From NCBI RefSeq assembly GCF_009604405.1, contig NZ_WEGK01000006.1, positions 124,001-188,000 of the forward strand: DNA of 64,000 nucleotides, written 5' to 3'. Under the pieces are notes generated by a model. That model was not told the DNA's origin. It searched no databases and saw only the letters and a program-made list of their open reading frames with translations. The position numbers and the translations under genes were made by a program. This document shows positions 8,079 to 24,400 of this stretch, piece by piece. This DNA is from Nocardia macrotermitis (GTDB taxonomy: Bacteria; Actinomycetota; Actinomycetes; Mycobacteriales; Mycobacteriaceae). The first letter of the stretch is position 1. The number at the start of each line of letters is the position of its first letter.

Positions 8079-8121
8079 GTAGGGGTGTCCGGGGCGCTCG
8101 TTTCCCGCGACGCTGATCTTC
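8079..8121 (+). promoter_or_regulatory. PKS1 promoter with TAGGGGT box, probably leaderless
   Basis: TAGGGGT (8080-8086), 22 nt, then GACGCT (8109-8114) as a weak -10, then 7 nt to ATG 8122. The box-to-start offset is identical to those of the SDR and ABC operon genes. No ribosome site precedes the ATG, which fits a leaderless transcript. Inverted partners CCCCTA lie at 8036 and 8047, about 44 and 33 nt upstream centre to centre. Confidence 0.55.
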
Positions 8122-11100
8122 ATGACAGCCGAACAGCGCACGCACGAGCCGTCATCGGCGGGTACCGGGGGACGCGAGGAGCGGGCGGTCGCGATCGTCG
8201 GCATGGCGGTCCGGCTGCCCGGTGCGGAGGATCTCGCGCGGTTCTGGCAGTTGCTCGCCCGCGGCGGTGACGCCGTCACCGTGAGCGACCGGCGCCACCG
8301 GCCGGGCGGCTATCTGCGCGATGTGACGGGGATGGACATCGGCCTGTTCGGCGTGTCGGCGGGGGAGGCCGCCGCGATGGATCCGCAGCAGCGGCTGCTG
8401 CTGGAGTTGGCGTGGGAAGCGGTGGAGGACAGTCGAATCTCCCCGCACGATCTGTGCGGCACCTCCGCCGGGGTCTACATCGGGGCCATGCACGGGGACT
8501 ACGAGATCCTCTCGCAGGCCGCGGCCGCCACCCGGCACACTCTCACCGGGCTGAGTCGCGGCATGCTCGCCAACCGGATCTCGCACGTCCTGGGTGTGCG
8601 CGGGCCCAGCCTGACCGTCGATGCCGGGCAGGCGTCCTCGCTGGTGGCGGTGCATCTGGCCGTGCAGAGCATCCGGCGCGGTGAATGCGCGGCGGCGCTG
8701 GCGGGCGGGGTCAATCTCGTACTGGGCGAACACGAGACGGTGATCGCCGAGCGGTTCGGCGCCCTGTCCCCGGACCATGCCTGTCACCCTTTCGACGAGC
8801 GCGCCAACGGCTACGTGCGGGGCGAGGGCGGGGCGCTGGTCGCGCTGAAACCCCTCACCGCCGCGCTGGCGGCGGGGGACCGGATCTACGCGGTGATCCA
8901 CGGTTCGGCGGTCAACAACGACGGCGCGACCGCCGCCACCCTCACCACGCCGAGTGCCGACGCGCAGGCCGAGGTGCTGCGCGCGGCGCTCATCGACGCG
9001 GGAGTCGAGCCGCGACGCGTCGGCTATGTCGAAATGCACGGCACCGGAACGCCGGTCGGCGATCCGGTCGAGGCCGCGGCGCTCGGACGGGTGTACGGGG
9101 CCACGCGGGACGGTGCTGCCGCGCTGCGGGTCGGATCGGTGAAATCGAACATCGGCCATCTCGAGGGGGCGGCGGGGATCGCAGGGCTGGTGAAGGCGGC
9201 GTTGGCGGTGTACCGGGGTGAAATCCCGGCGACTCGCAACCATGATCGCCCCAGTCCGCGAATCCCGTTGGCGGAGCTTGGTTTAGAGGTCGTTACAGCG
9301 CACACGCCCTGGCCCGCAACGGATCCGGCTGTCGCTGGTGTGAGTTCGTTCGGGATGGGTGGCGCCAACTGCCATGTCGTCCTGGCCGCGGCCGCACCGG
9401 TGCCGCCGGATGATCCGTTCGTGTCCGGAGACGCGCTCACGCCGTTCGTACTCACCGGCGCGAGTGCGGGCGCGTTGCGGGACCGCGCGCGGCAACTGGG
9501 CGAATTCCTCACGGCCGATACAGATCTCGGCGCTCTGGCCTACTCACTGCACGTGACCCGGGCGCGCCACGATCACCGGGCCGTGGTCTTGGCGCGCGAT
9601 CGGGCCGACCTCGACGACGGTCTGGCCGCGGTCACCTCGGGTTCGGTTGTGCCGCAGGTGGTGTCGGGACGGCGGACCCGGACGGACCGGGGCGCGGACG
9701 GGCGTCTGGCGTTCGTATTTCCGGGTCAGGGGGCGCAACGACCGGCCATGGCCCGCGCGCTGTATCGGACGTTGCCGGGGTTCGCCGCACAGCTGGACGA
9801 GGTGGTCGGGCAGTTCGGCCCGTATCTGGATCTGGACCTGCGGCGACTGCTGATCGAAGAGGACCGCGACAGCGCCGGGCTGCTCGCTCGCACTCGTTAC
9901 ACCCAGCCCGCCCTCTTCGCGGTGGAATACGCGCTGTACCAGGCGGTCCGGGAACTGGGGGTGCGGGCCGACCATCTGATCGGTCATTCCATCGGCGAAC
10001 TGGTCGCGGCCACCGTCTCCGGCGCCTTCGCGGTTCGGGACGCGGTGCGGCTGGTGGCCGAGCGCGGCCGGTTGATGCAGGCCGCGCCCGCGGGCGGTGC
10101 CATGCTCGCGATCGCGGTGTCCGAGAACGAGATTCGTGAGCATCGAGATCGCATCGGCGCCGACTTCGACATCGCCGCGGTGAATCACCGGCAGGCCACC
10201 GTCATCTCGGGTGCGGCCGCCGCGGTGGCGGCGGCGGGTGTGGAATTCGCCGGGCGCGGATACCGGACCACCCGGCTGACCGTGAGCCATGCCTTCCACT
10301 CCGCCCACATGGACCCGGTGCTCGGGGAATTCCGGGATGTGGTGGCGGGCACCGAGGTTCACCGCCTGGGCACACCGGTGGTGTCGAACACCACCGGCCG
10401 CTTGCTGACCGACGCGCAGCTCGCCGACCCCGGTTACCTCACCTCGCAACTGCGCGGCACGGTACGTTTCGGCACTGGCATCGAGACCTTGCTCGAGCAC
10501 GGTGTGACCACCTTCCTCGAGCTCGGGCCGGGGTCGGGACTGTCGAGCATGATCCGTTCGGCTCCCGGCATCGACGCCGGTGGTCGCACCATCGCGGCCG
10601 TGGCGGCGCTGCGTGACGGCACCGTCGATGCCGATGGTCTGCTGCGGGTCCTCGCCGAACTCGAATGCGCCGGTGTGCCCGTCGACTGGGAGCGTTCGAT
10701 ACCCGCCCGTCGGCGAATCGATCTGCCCACCTACCCCTTTCAGCGCACACCGCACTGGATCACAGGCGTGGAACGGAGTATCGATGCCCGGCCGCGCGCC
10801 GAGATCCCGGCCGAAACAGCCGAAATCCTCACGAGCGCAGCTGGAATCCGTGCCGACACGTCCGAAATCCCGATAAACAAATCCGAAGTCCATTCGGGCA
10901 AAGCCAAAATACATTCGGGCACCATAGAAATCGCTGAGAGTGCGACCGAAATACCGGCAAACTCAACCGAAATCCGCCGCGACTCCGAGATCGATCCTGT
11001 CAGCGCGGTGGTGACCGCGCTGACCCGCACGTTGGGCTCCACCACCGTCGGCGACGATGAACTGCGCAGCGCGTTCACCACGCTGGGCATGGACTCGCTG

Positions 11101-14100
11101 GGTTCGGTGCAGTTCCGCGACGTCATCGCCGAACTGACCGGCCTGCCCCTGCCCGCCTCCCTGGTCTACGACCACCCCACCCCGCGCGCGGTGATCGACC
11201 ATCTCGGTGAACTGCTCGGCGCCCGCACGGCATCGACGAATACCAGTGGTGTGCAAAGGATTCGAGCGGACGACGACGAGGTGGTCATCGTCGCCACGGC
11301 CGGGCGCTGGCCGGGTGGGCTGGACACCCCGGAGGAATTCCAGGACGCGTTGCTGGCCGGGCGCGAGGTCACCGGAACCTTCCCGGCCGATCGTGGCTGG
11401 GACCTCCACCCGCAGGGATCGGGCCCGGCTCGTCGCGGCGGATTCCTGTACGACGCCGCCGATTTCGACGCGACGTTCTTCGGCATCGGCCCGCGTGAGG
11501 CGGAGGCGATGGACCCGCAGCAGCGGCTGCTGCTGGAGTCGACCTGGACCTGCCTGCAACGCGCCGGAATCGCACCGAGCTCGCTGCGTGGAAGCGGTAC
11601 GGGCGTGTATGTCGGTGCGGTACAACAGGAATACGGCCCCCGCATGCACGAAGCGGCCGTCGGCGCCGCCGGATATCTGCTGACCGGGACCACCAACAGT
11701 GTGATCTCGGGCAGGCTGGCCTATCATTTCGGCTTCACCGGCCCGGCCGTCACCGTCGACACCGCCTGCTCCTCGTCCCTGGTCGCGCTGCACCTGGCGG
11801 TGCGTGCACTGCGTTCGGGTGAGTGCGATCTCGCGGTGGTGGGCGGGGTGTGTGTGATGGCCACACCCGGCATGTTCACCGAATTCGCCAAACAGGGCGG
11901 TCTGGCCGCGGACGGTCGCTGCAAACCCTTCGCCGACGCCGCCGACGGCACGGTGTGGGCCGAGGCGGTCGCGACCGTACTGGTCGAGCGACGCGCGGAC
12001 GCGATACGGGCCGGGCACCGGATTCTCGCGGTCGTGCGCGGCACCGCGATCAATTCCGACGGCGCGAGCAACGGTCTCACCGCGCCGAACGGTCTCGCCC
12101 AGCAGCGCGTCATCTCCGCGGCCCTCGCGGACGCGCGGTTGTCGCCCGCCGATATCGATGTGGTCGAGGCGCACGGGACCGGCACCGCGCTCGGTGACCC
12201 CATCGAGGCGAAAGCGCTGGGCGCGGTGTACGGCAGTGTGCGTGGCGCGGATCGGCCGGTACTGATCGGCTCGGCGAAATCCAATATCGGGCACACCCAG
12301 GCAGCGGCCGGTGTCACCGGCATGATCAAGCTGATCGGCGCGCTCGGCTCGGCGACGGTGCCGCCGACGGTGAACGTCGAGACGCCCAGCGGTCTGATCG
12401 ACTGGTCCGCGGCGAATCTGCGGGTGCCGGTCGGCGGACCGGTGCCGTGGCCCGAGACGGGTCGGCCGCGTACCGCGGCGGTCTCGTCGTTCGGAATCAG
12501 CGGCACCAACGCGCACGTTATCCTGCAAGAGCCGGAATTGCCTGTGTCGCAAGAACTTCCGGATCTCGCAGCGCCGCTGGTGTTCTCGGCCCGCTCGGCC
12601 GTGGGTCTGCGCGCCCATGCCGTGGCACTGGCCGCAGCGATCGATCCCGGTGGTGTGGTGGTGGCCGCGGCCGAATCGCACCGGGTGGACGAGGGTTTCG
12701 CCCATCGCGCGGTGGTCCGCTCGTCGGCGGATATCGGTGCCGCGCTGGCGGCGGTCGCGGCCGGTGCGCCGCATCCCGATGCCGTGGTCGCCGGTCCGCC
12801 GGACAGGGTGGGGCCGCGCGCGTACGTTTTCTCCGGTCAGGGCAGTCAGCGAGTCGGGATGGGGGCCCGGCTCGCCGCGGCCGTACCGGGGTTCGCCACG
12901 GAGCTGGACGCGGTGATCAAGCGGCTGGACCCGTATCTGCCGGTGCCGCTCGCGACGGTGCTGGCCGACGAGTCCGGGCTCGTCCATCGCACCCGCTACA
13001 CCCAGCCCGCGATCTTCGCCGTCGAGGTCGCGTTGTTTCGCTGGCTCGAAACGTTCACCCCCGCACCGGATTTCGTGGCCGGTCATTCTGTGGGTGAGCT
13101 GGCCGCCGCACATGTGTCCGGTGTGCTCGACCTCGACGACGCCTGCCGCTTGGTAACCGCGCGCGGCAGGCTGATGGACGAGATCGATGCGGACGGGGCG
13201 ATGGCCGCGCTGGCGGTCCCCGAGGCCGAGGTGGTACAGGCGCTGCGGGCGTACACCGGGGTGGATATCGCCGCTGTGAACGGACCGCGCGCCACCGTGA
13301 TCTCCGGTGACCGGGCGGCGGTCGAGGCCGTGGCCGAACAGTTCCGGTCCGACGGGCGAAAGGTGCAGTTGCTCAACGTCTCCCACGCGTTCCACTCGGG
13401 CCACATGGACGCGATGCTCGACGAGTTCCGGCAGGTGGCCGAGACCGTGCGGGCGGGAGCGCCGCGCATACCGCTGATCTCGGGCCTGACCGGCGCGGCG
13501 ATCGAAACGGCGGCCGAGCTCGGTGCGGACCACTGGGTGCGGCACGCCCGGCACGCCGTCCGCTTCGCCGGCGTGACGCGCACGCTGCACGACGCGGGTG
13601 TGCGGACGTTCCTCGAGGTGGGGCCCGACGCGGTACTGCTGCCGATGATCACCGACTCGATTCCGGAACCGATCGTCGTCGCACCCACCCTGTCCCGGCG
13701 AGCGGACGAAACCGATTCGGTCACACAGGCATTGGCGACCCTGTACCTCGACGGGGCCGAGGTGCGCTGGCCCGCGCTGCTGGGCGCCCGCCCGGTCGAC
13801 ACCGCTCCGCTACCCGGATACGCCTTCACCCGGACCCGTTTCTGGAGCGCACCCGGTGGGGCGGATCGCCGCCACCCCTTCCTGGGATCGGTGGCGCGCG
13901 CCGAGGACGGCGCGATCCTGCTCACCGGCACGATCTCGCTGGACTCGGTACTGTGGCTGGCCGATCACGCGATCGGTGACGCGGTGCTGTTCCCCGGTAC
14001 CGGATTCCTCGATCTGGCCCTGTACGCCGCCGCACGGGCGGCGCGGGAGCAGGTCGCCGAACTCGATCTCGTCGCGCCGATGGTGTTGGGGGAATCCGAT

Positions 14101-16505
14101 CGCCTCGTGGAGGTTTCGGTCGACGCCGACGGCGAGGTGGCCATCCGGTCCCGCGCACCGGGCGAGCCGTGGGTGACCCACGCGACCGGGCGGCTGGGCC
14201 ACGAGACCGCCGGACCGGACGCGGTCACCGGGGAGCTGCCGGCACCGGATACCGAACCGGAGGAGCTGTACCGGCGGCTCGCCGCCGACGGCTACCGCTA
14301 CGGACCCGCCTTCCGCAATCTACGCGGATTCGATTATGCGACAAGCGATTCCGTTCGGGTACGCCTGGAGCTGGATCGATCCACCCCTGCGGCCGCGGGG
14401 CACCGCGTCCATCCGGCGCTGCTCGACGCCGCCCTGCATCCACTGGTGGTCGCGCTGTCGCCGGACGACTCCGGGCCGGTGCTGCCCGCGCAGTTCCGCG
14501 GCGTCCGCGTCACCGCCGCGCCCGCCGGACCGGTCCTGGCCGAGGCCGCGCGCACCGGACAGTATCGAGCGGCACTGCGGGTGAGCGCCCCCGACGGCCG
14601 GACCCTGGTCGAGATCGATGCCGTCACCTTCCTCCCGGCCACCCTGCCCGCCGCCTCCGGCCCGGAACTGCCCGGCCGGCTGGTGTGGCAGCCGGGCGCA
14701 CCGGTCGCCGCCGAGCCGGACGGTGATGTGGTGATCGTCGGCGGTGCCGACGCCGATTTCGCGACACCGGAGGCGCTGCGGGCGGCGGTGCGCGACGGTC
14801 GCGCGGCTCCGGATCTGGTGCTCGCACTACCGGATTCCGCAGCCGCCGACGACATCGCGGCAGCGACGCATTCCGTTGTGGCCGAAACGATCACGACGTT
14901 GCGGGACTGGGCCACCGACGACACACTCGCCGAGACTCCCTTGGCGGTCGTGGTCGAGAATTCGGGCGCGCTCGGCTCGATACCCGGCCAGGCGGTAGCC
15001 GGTTTGGTCCGCAGTGCGCAGAACGAATGGCCCGGACGATTCCGGCTGGTGGAGACCGACAGCCTCGCCGAGCCCCGGCGGATCGCGGCCGCCGTCGAAG
15101 CCGTGTCGGATCCCGAAATCATGTTGCGGGACAATCATATTCAGCGTCCTGAGGTCGAGGCGGTCACGACACCGACAGACGACACCACAGCCGCCGCCCT
15201 GTCGGGCACGGTCCTGATCACCGGTGCCTCGGGTGCGCTGGCCGGAGTCGTGTGCCGACACCTGGTCGCCGCCCACGGGGTGCGGCGGCTGCTGCTGGTG
15301 AGCCGCGGCGAGGTCGCGGCCGAGACGGTGGCGCAACTGCGGGAGCTGGGCGCGCACGTGCGCACCGAGAGCCGCGACATCGCGGACGCCGAACAGGTGC
15401 GGGATCTGATCGCCGGAATCGATCCGACCGCACCGCTCTCGGCCGTCTTCCACCTCGCCGGAGTACTCGACGACGCGGCGCTGACCTCCGTCACGTCCGA
15501 ACAGATCTCGACCGTCCTGCGGCCGAAGGTCGACGGTGCGTGGAATCTGCACCGCCACACCGAGCGGCTGCCGGAAGTCGTTGCGTTCGTGCTGTTCTCG
15601 TCGATGGTCGCGACCACCGGCAACCCGGGACAGAGCACCTACGCCGCCGCCAACGCGTTCCTGGACGGGCTGGCCCGCGCGCGTCGGCACGCGGGTCTGC
15701 CCGCCACCGCGATCGGGTGGGGATTCTGGGAGGATGTCGAGGGCATGGGCGCCACACTCGGCGGCATCGAACTGGCGCGGCTGCGGCGTTCGGGCGTCGG
15801 TTCGCTGAGCGTCGATCGGGCGGTGCGCTATCTGGATGCCGCACTGGTCGCGGGGGAACCCCATGTGCTGGCCACCCCTGCCTGGCCCGCCGCGATCCGG
15901 GTCCGATCGGCGCGCACGCCCGCCCCGCACCGCGACTCCGAACAGCGTGGCTCCCAACTGCGGGCCGCCGCGCCCGCACGGTCCGAGAACCGTTGGGCGG
16001 CACTGTCTCCCGAGGAACGTCGGCAGTCCGTGACCGCGCTGGTCCGGGACGCGGTGGCGCAGTCGCTGGGCCATCCCGCCGGTACCGAGATCGACGCGCG
16101 CCGCGGATTCCTGGACATGGGCGTGGACTCGCTGGCCGCGGTGGAGTTGCGCAATCAGCTGTCGAGGGCCTGCGGCGTCCGCCTGTCGGCGACGGCGCTG
16201 CTCGACCATCCGACCGTGACGCAACTCGGTGACCACGTGACCGCGCTGCTCACCGCACAATTCGGCGACACCACGACCTCCGCCGCCGTCGACATCGCGG
16301 CACTCATCGCGAATCTCGAACGCGTGCAGCAGGATTCGGCAGAACTCGACGGCCCGCACCGAGAACTGCTGCTGACCCAGCTGCGCCGCCTGACCGCACC
16401 CACGGCCGAACCGGCCACCGCGGACCGCGATCCGCGCGCGGCCACCGACGACGAACTATTCGATCTGATCGACAACGAGCTCGGGTTGAGCAGAGATGAG
16501 GCGCT

Positions 16506-16509
<4 letters not shown>
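8122..16509 (+). CDS. Type I modular PKS 1: loading module (KSQ-AT-ACP) and module 1 (KS-AT-DH-KR-ACP)
   Basis: 2795 residues. The loading KS has Gln for the active cysteine (VDAGQASSL, Gln170): a KSQ decarboxylase that primes with acetyl from malonyl. Loading AT: GHSIGE (Ser623) and HAFH (~723), malonyl type. A heptad-repeat linker (893-955) precedes the loading ACP (GMDS, Ser992). Module 1: KS Cys1216; malonyl AT (Ser1656, HAFH ~1755); DH with HxxxGxxxxP (His1949) and partner Asp2102; KR with nucleotide fold at ~2364, LDD motif (B-type) and Tyr2507; ACP Ser2670. No ER. Expected product: crotonyl-type E-enoyl thioester. The C-terminal docking tail ends in DDELFDLIDNELG. GTGA overlap with PKS2. 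Confidence 0.95.
10798..10986 (+). repeat. Nine 21-bp repeats encoding a heptad linker in the PKS1 loading module
   Basis: Residues 893-955 fall into nine consecutive seven-residue units: AEIPAET, AEILTSA, AGIRADT, SEIPINK, SEVHSGK, AKIHSGT, IEIAESA, TEIPANS, TEIRRDS. Position 2 is mostly Glu and position 3 is Ile/Val in every unit. The DNA repeats with a 21-bp period around a GAAATC-like core and is visibly more A-rich than flanking DNA. It lies between AT and ACP of the loading module. Confidence 0.85.
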
Positions 16510-21404
<4,895 letters not shown>

Positions 21405-21455
21405 CCGACCCGGGTTCGCCGACCACCCGCCCGACGCGACCAGTGAGGTAGACGC

Positions 21456-24400
21456 ATGCAAGACGACCGGATTCGCGACCTGCTCAAGAAGGTCTCGCTC
21501 GAGTTGCGGCAATCACGGCAGGATCTGGCCGCGGTGGAGCAGCGGCGTCGCGAGCCGATCGCGATCGTCGGCATCGGTTGCCGGTTTCCGGGCGGGGCCG
21601 ACTCACCCGAGCGGTTCTGGGAGCTGCTGGCCGGGGAGCGCGACGCCATCGGGGAGTTCCCGGCCGACCGGGGCTGGGATCCGGGCGCGCTGTTCGATCC
21701 CGGCCAGGGTCCGGGTACCTCGGCCACCCAGCGGGGCGGATTCCTCGACGGCACAGCCGATTTCGACGCCGCGCTGTTCGGGCTGTCCCCGCGCGAGGCG
21801 CTGGCCTCGGATCCGCAGCACCGGCTGCTGCTGGAGACGACCTGGCAGGCGTTCGAGCACGCCGGTATCGATCCCACCGGCCTGCGCGGCAGCCGGACCG
21901 GGGTGTTCATCGGCACCAACGGCAACGACTATCCGACGACGCTGCACGGCTATCCGCCGGAGTTGGAGGGCTATCTGAGCGTCGGCAATGCCGCCAGCGT
22001 CGCCTCGGGCCGCATCTCCTACAGCTTCGGTGTGGAGGGTCCGGCCCTGACCGTCGACACGGCCTGCTCCTCCTCGCTGGTGGCCGCGCATCTCGCGGTG
22101 CGCTCGCTGCGCGACCGGGAATGCGACCGCGCCGTGATCGGCGGCGTGACCCTGATGAGCTCGCCGACGTTGTTCGTGGAGTTCTCCCGCCAGCACGGGC
22201 TGGCACCGGACGGGCGCTGTAAAGCGTTCGGCGACAACGCGAACGGCACCGGCTGGGCCGAGGGCGCAGGTGTCGTCATCGTCGAGCGGCTGTCGGACGC
22301 GCTCGCGAACGGGCGTCGGGTACTGGCCGTGATCCGCGGGTCCGCGGTGAATCAGGACGGCGCGTCCAACGGCCTCACCGCGCCGAACGGACCCGCGCAG
22401 CAGCGCGTGATCGAGGACGCGCTGGCGGCCGCGGCCCTGCTGCCCGCCGACGTGGACGCGGTGGAGGCGCACGGCACCGGCACGGTGCTCGGCGATCCGA
22501 TCGAGGCGCACGCGCTGATGGCCACCTATGGCCGGCGGCGGGCGGGCGAGCCGCTGTGGCTGGGCTCGGTGAAATCCAATATCGGGCACACCCAGGCCGC
22601 GGCGGGTATCGCCGGGCTGATCAAGATGGTGCTCGCGCTGCGGCACGAGACCCTGCCGCGCACCCTGCACGCCGAGCAGCCGTCCTCGAAGATCGACTGG
22701 GATGCCGGGCAGGTCCGGATCCTCGATACCGTCCGGCCCTGGCTGCGTGGTGAGAAGGCAAGGCGCGCAGGTATTTCCGCCTTCGGTGTGAGCGGGACCA
22801 ACGCGCATCTGATCGTGGAGGAGGCGCCGGCGCAGGACGTTCCGGCCGTCGCCGATCCCGTGCCGGAGCCGACGGCGTGGCTGTTGTCGGCGAACTCGGC
22901 GGTCGCGCTGGCCGGGCAGGCCGGGCGACTGGTCGACGCGGTCGCCGAATCCGCCGTCGCGGATGTCACCGCGGCATTGCGCAAGCGCGCGTTGTTGAAT
23001 CAGCGTGCGGTGGTGGTGGGTTCGGACCGGGCGGAGTTGCGGAACGCGCTCGCCGCGCTGGCGGACGGCGCGGTCGACGAGAATCTGGTGCGCGGTACCG
23101 CCACCACGGGACGCCGGGTGGTGTTCGTGTTTCCCGGACAGGGGTCGCAGTGGGCCGGTATGGCCGCGTCGCTGTCGCGCACCAGCCCGGAATTCGCCGG
23201 GTATCTCGCCGAATGTGCCGACGCGCTGGCGCCTTTCGTGGACTGGTCACCCGCCGATGTGCTTGCCGGAGCACCGGGCGCGCCGAGCTTGGCCCGCGTC
23301 GACGTGGTGCAGCCGGTGCTGTGGGCGATGATGGTGTCGCTGGCCAAACTGTGGATCGATCTGGGGGTGCGCCCCGATGCGGTCATCGGCCACTCGCAGG
23401 GGGAGATCGCCGCCGCGCACATCGCCGGGGCGTTGAGTCTGAGCGATGCGGCGCGGGCGGTCGCGTTGCGCAGCAAGGCGATTGCCGCGCTGTCCGGTCG
23501 CGGCGCGATGCTCACCGTGGCGCTGCCGGAGGATCGGGCACGCGCGCGGCTGGACCGCTGGGAGGGCACTTTGGCTCTGGCCGCGATCAACGGGCCGTCC
23601 GCCGTGCTGATCTCTGGGGACACTGCCGCGGTCGACGAGTTCGCCGCGGAACTGGATGCCGACGACATCTGGAATCGGCGGGTCGATGTGGATTACGCCT
23701 CGCACTCGCACCACGTCGACGCCATCCGGACGGAGGTCCTGAACGGGCTCGCACCGATCATCCCGCGCCCGGGGGCGATTCCGCTCATCTCCACCGTCAG
23801 CGGGGAGCCCATCGACACCGGCGTGATGGACGCGGCGTACTGGTTCGGCAATCTGCGTTCACCGGTGCAATTCGAGCGGTCGCTGCGCCGCGCGCTGGTG
23901 GACAGGCACGACACCGTCGTGGAGGTCAGCCCGCATCCGGTGCTGCGTCACACCATCGACGCCATCGCCGAATCCGTCGAGGCCGCCGACGTCATCGCCA
24001 CCGGGACGCTGCGTCGCGATCGTTCCGGCGGCCACGAACTGCTGCTCGCCGCGGCCCGCCTGCACGTGCACGGTGTCGCGGTGGACTGGCAGGCCCTGCT
24101 GCCGCAGACCGCGACGCGCTGGGTCGACCTGCCCACCTACGCCTTCGACCGGCAGCGGTTCTGGGGTGCGGACGACTGCACCGCCGGTGTCGCGGATGCG
24201 CGGCGGCTCGGGGTGCGGCCCACCGGTCATCCGCTACTGGCCGGGGAGGTGGAGATCTCCGCCTCCGACGCCACCCTGTTCGTCGGGCAGCTCAGCCTCA
24301 CCGATCACCCGTGGCTGGCCGACCACGCGGTGGGGGACACGGCGGTGGTACCCGGTGCGGCCTGCGTCGACATCGCGCTGTGGATCGGTGCCGAACTCGG

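Noticed and set aside
10963..13590. 875-residue minus-strand frame inside PKS1, and similar long frames inside PKS2 and PKS3
   Set aside because: Frames opposite GC-rich PKS coding sequence stay open by codon bias; the translations are Arg/His/Gly-rich with no domain.
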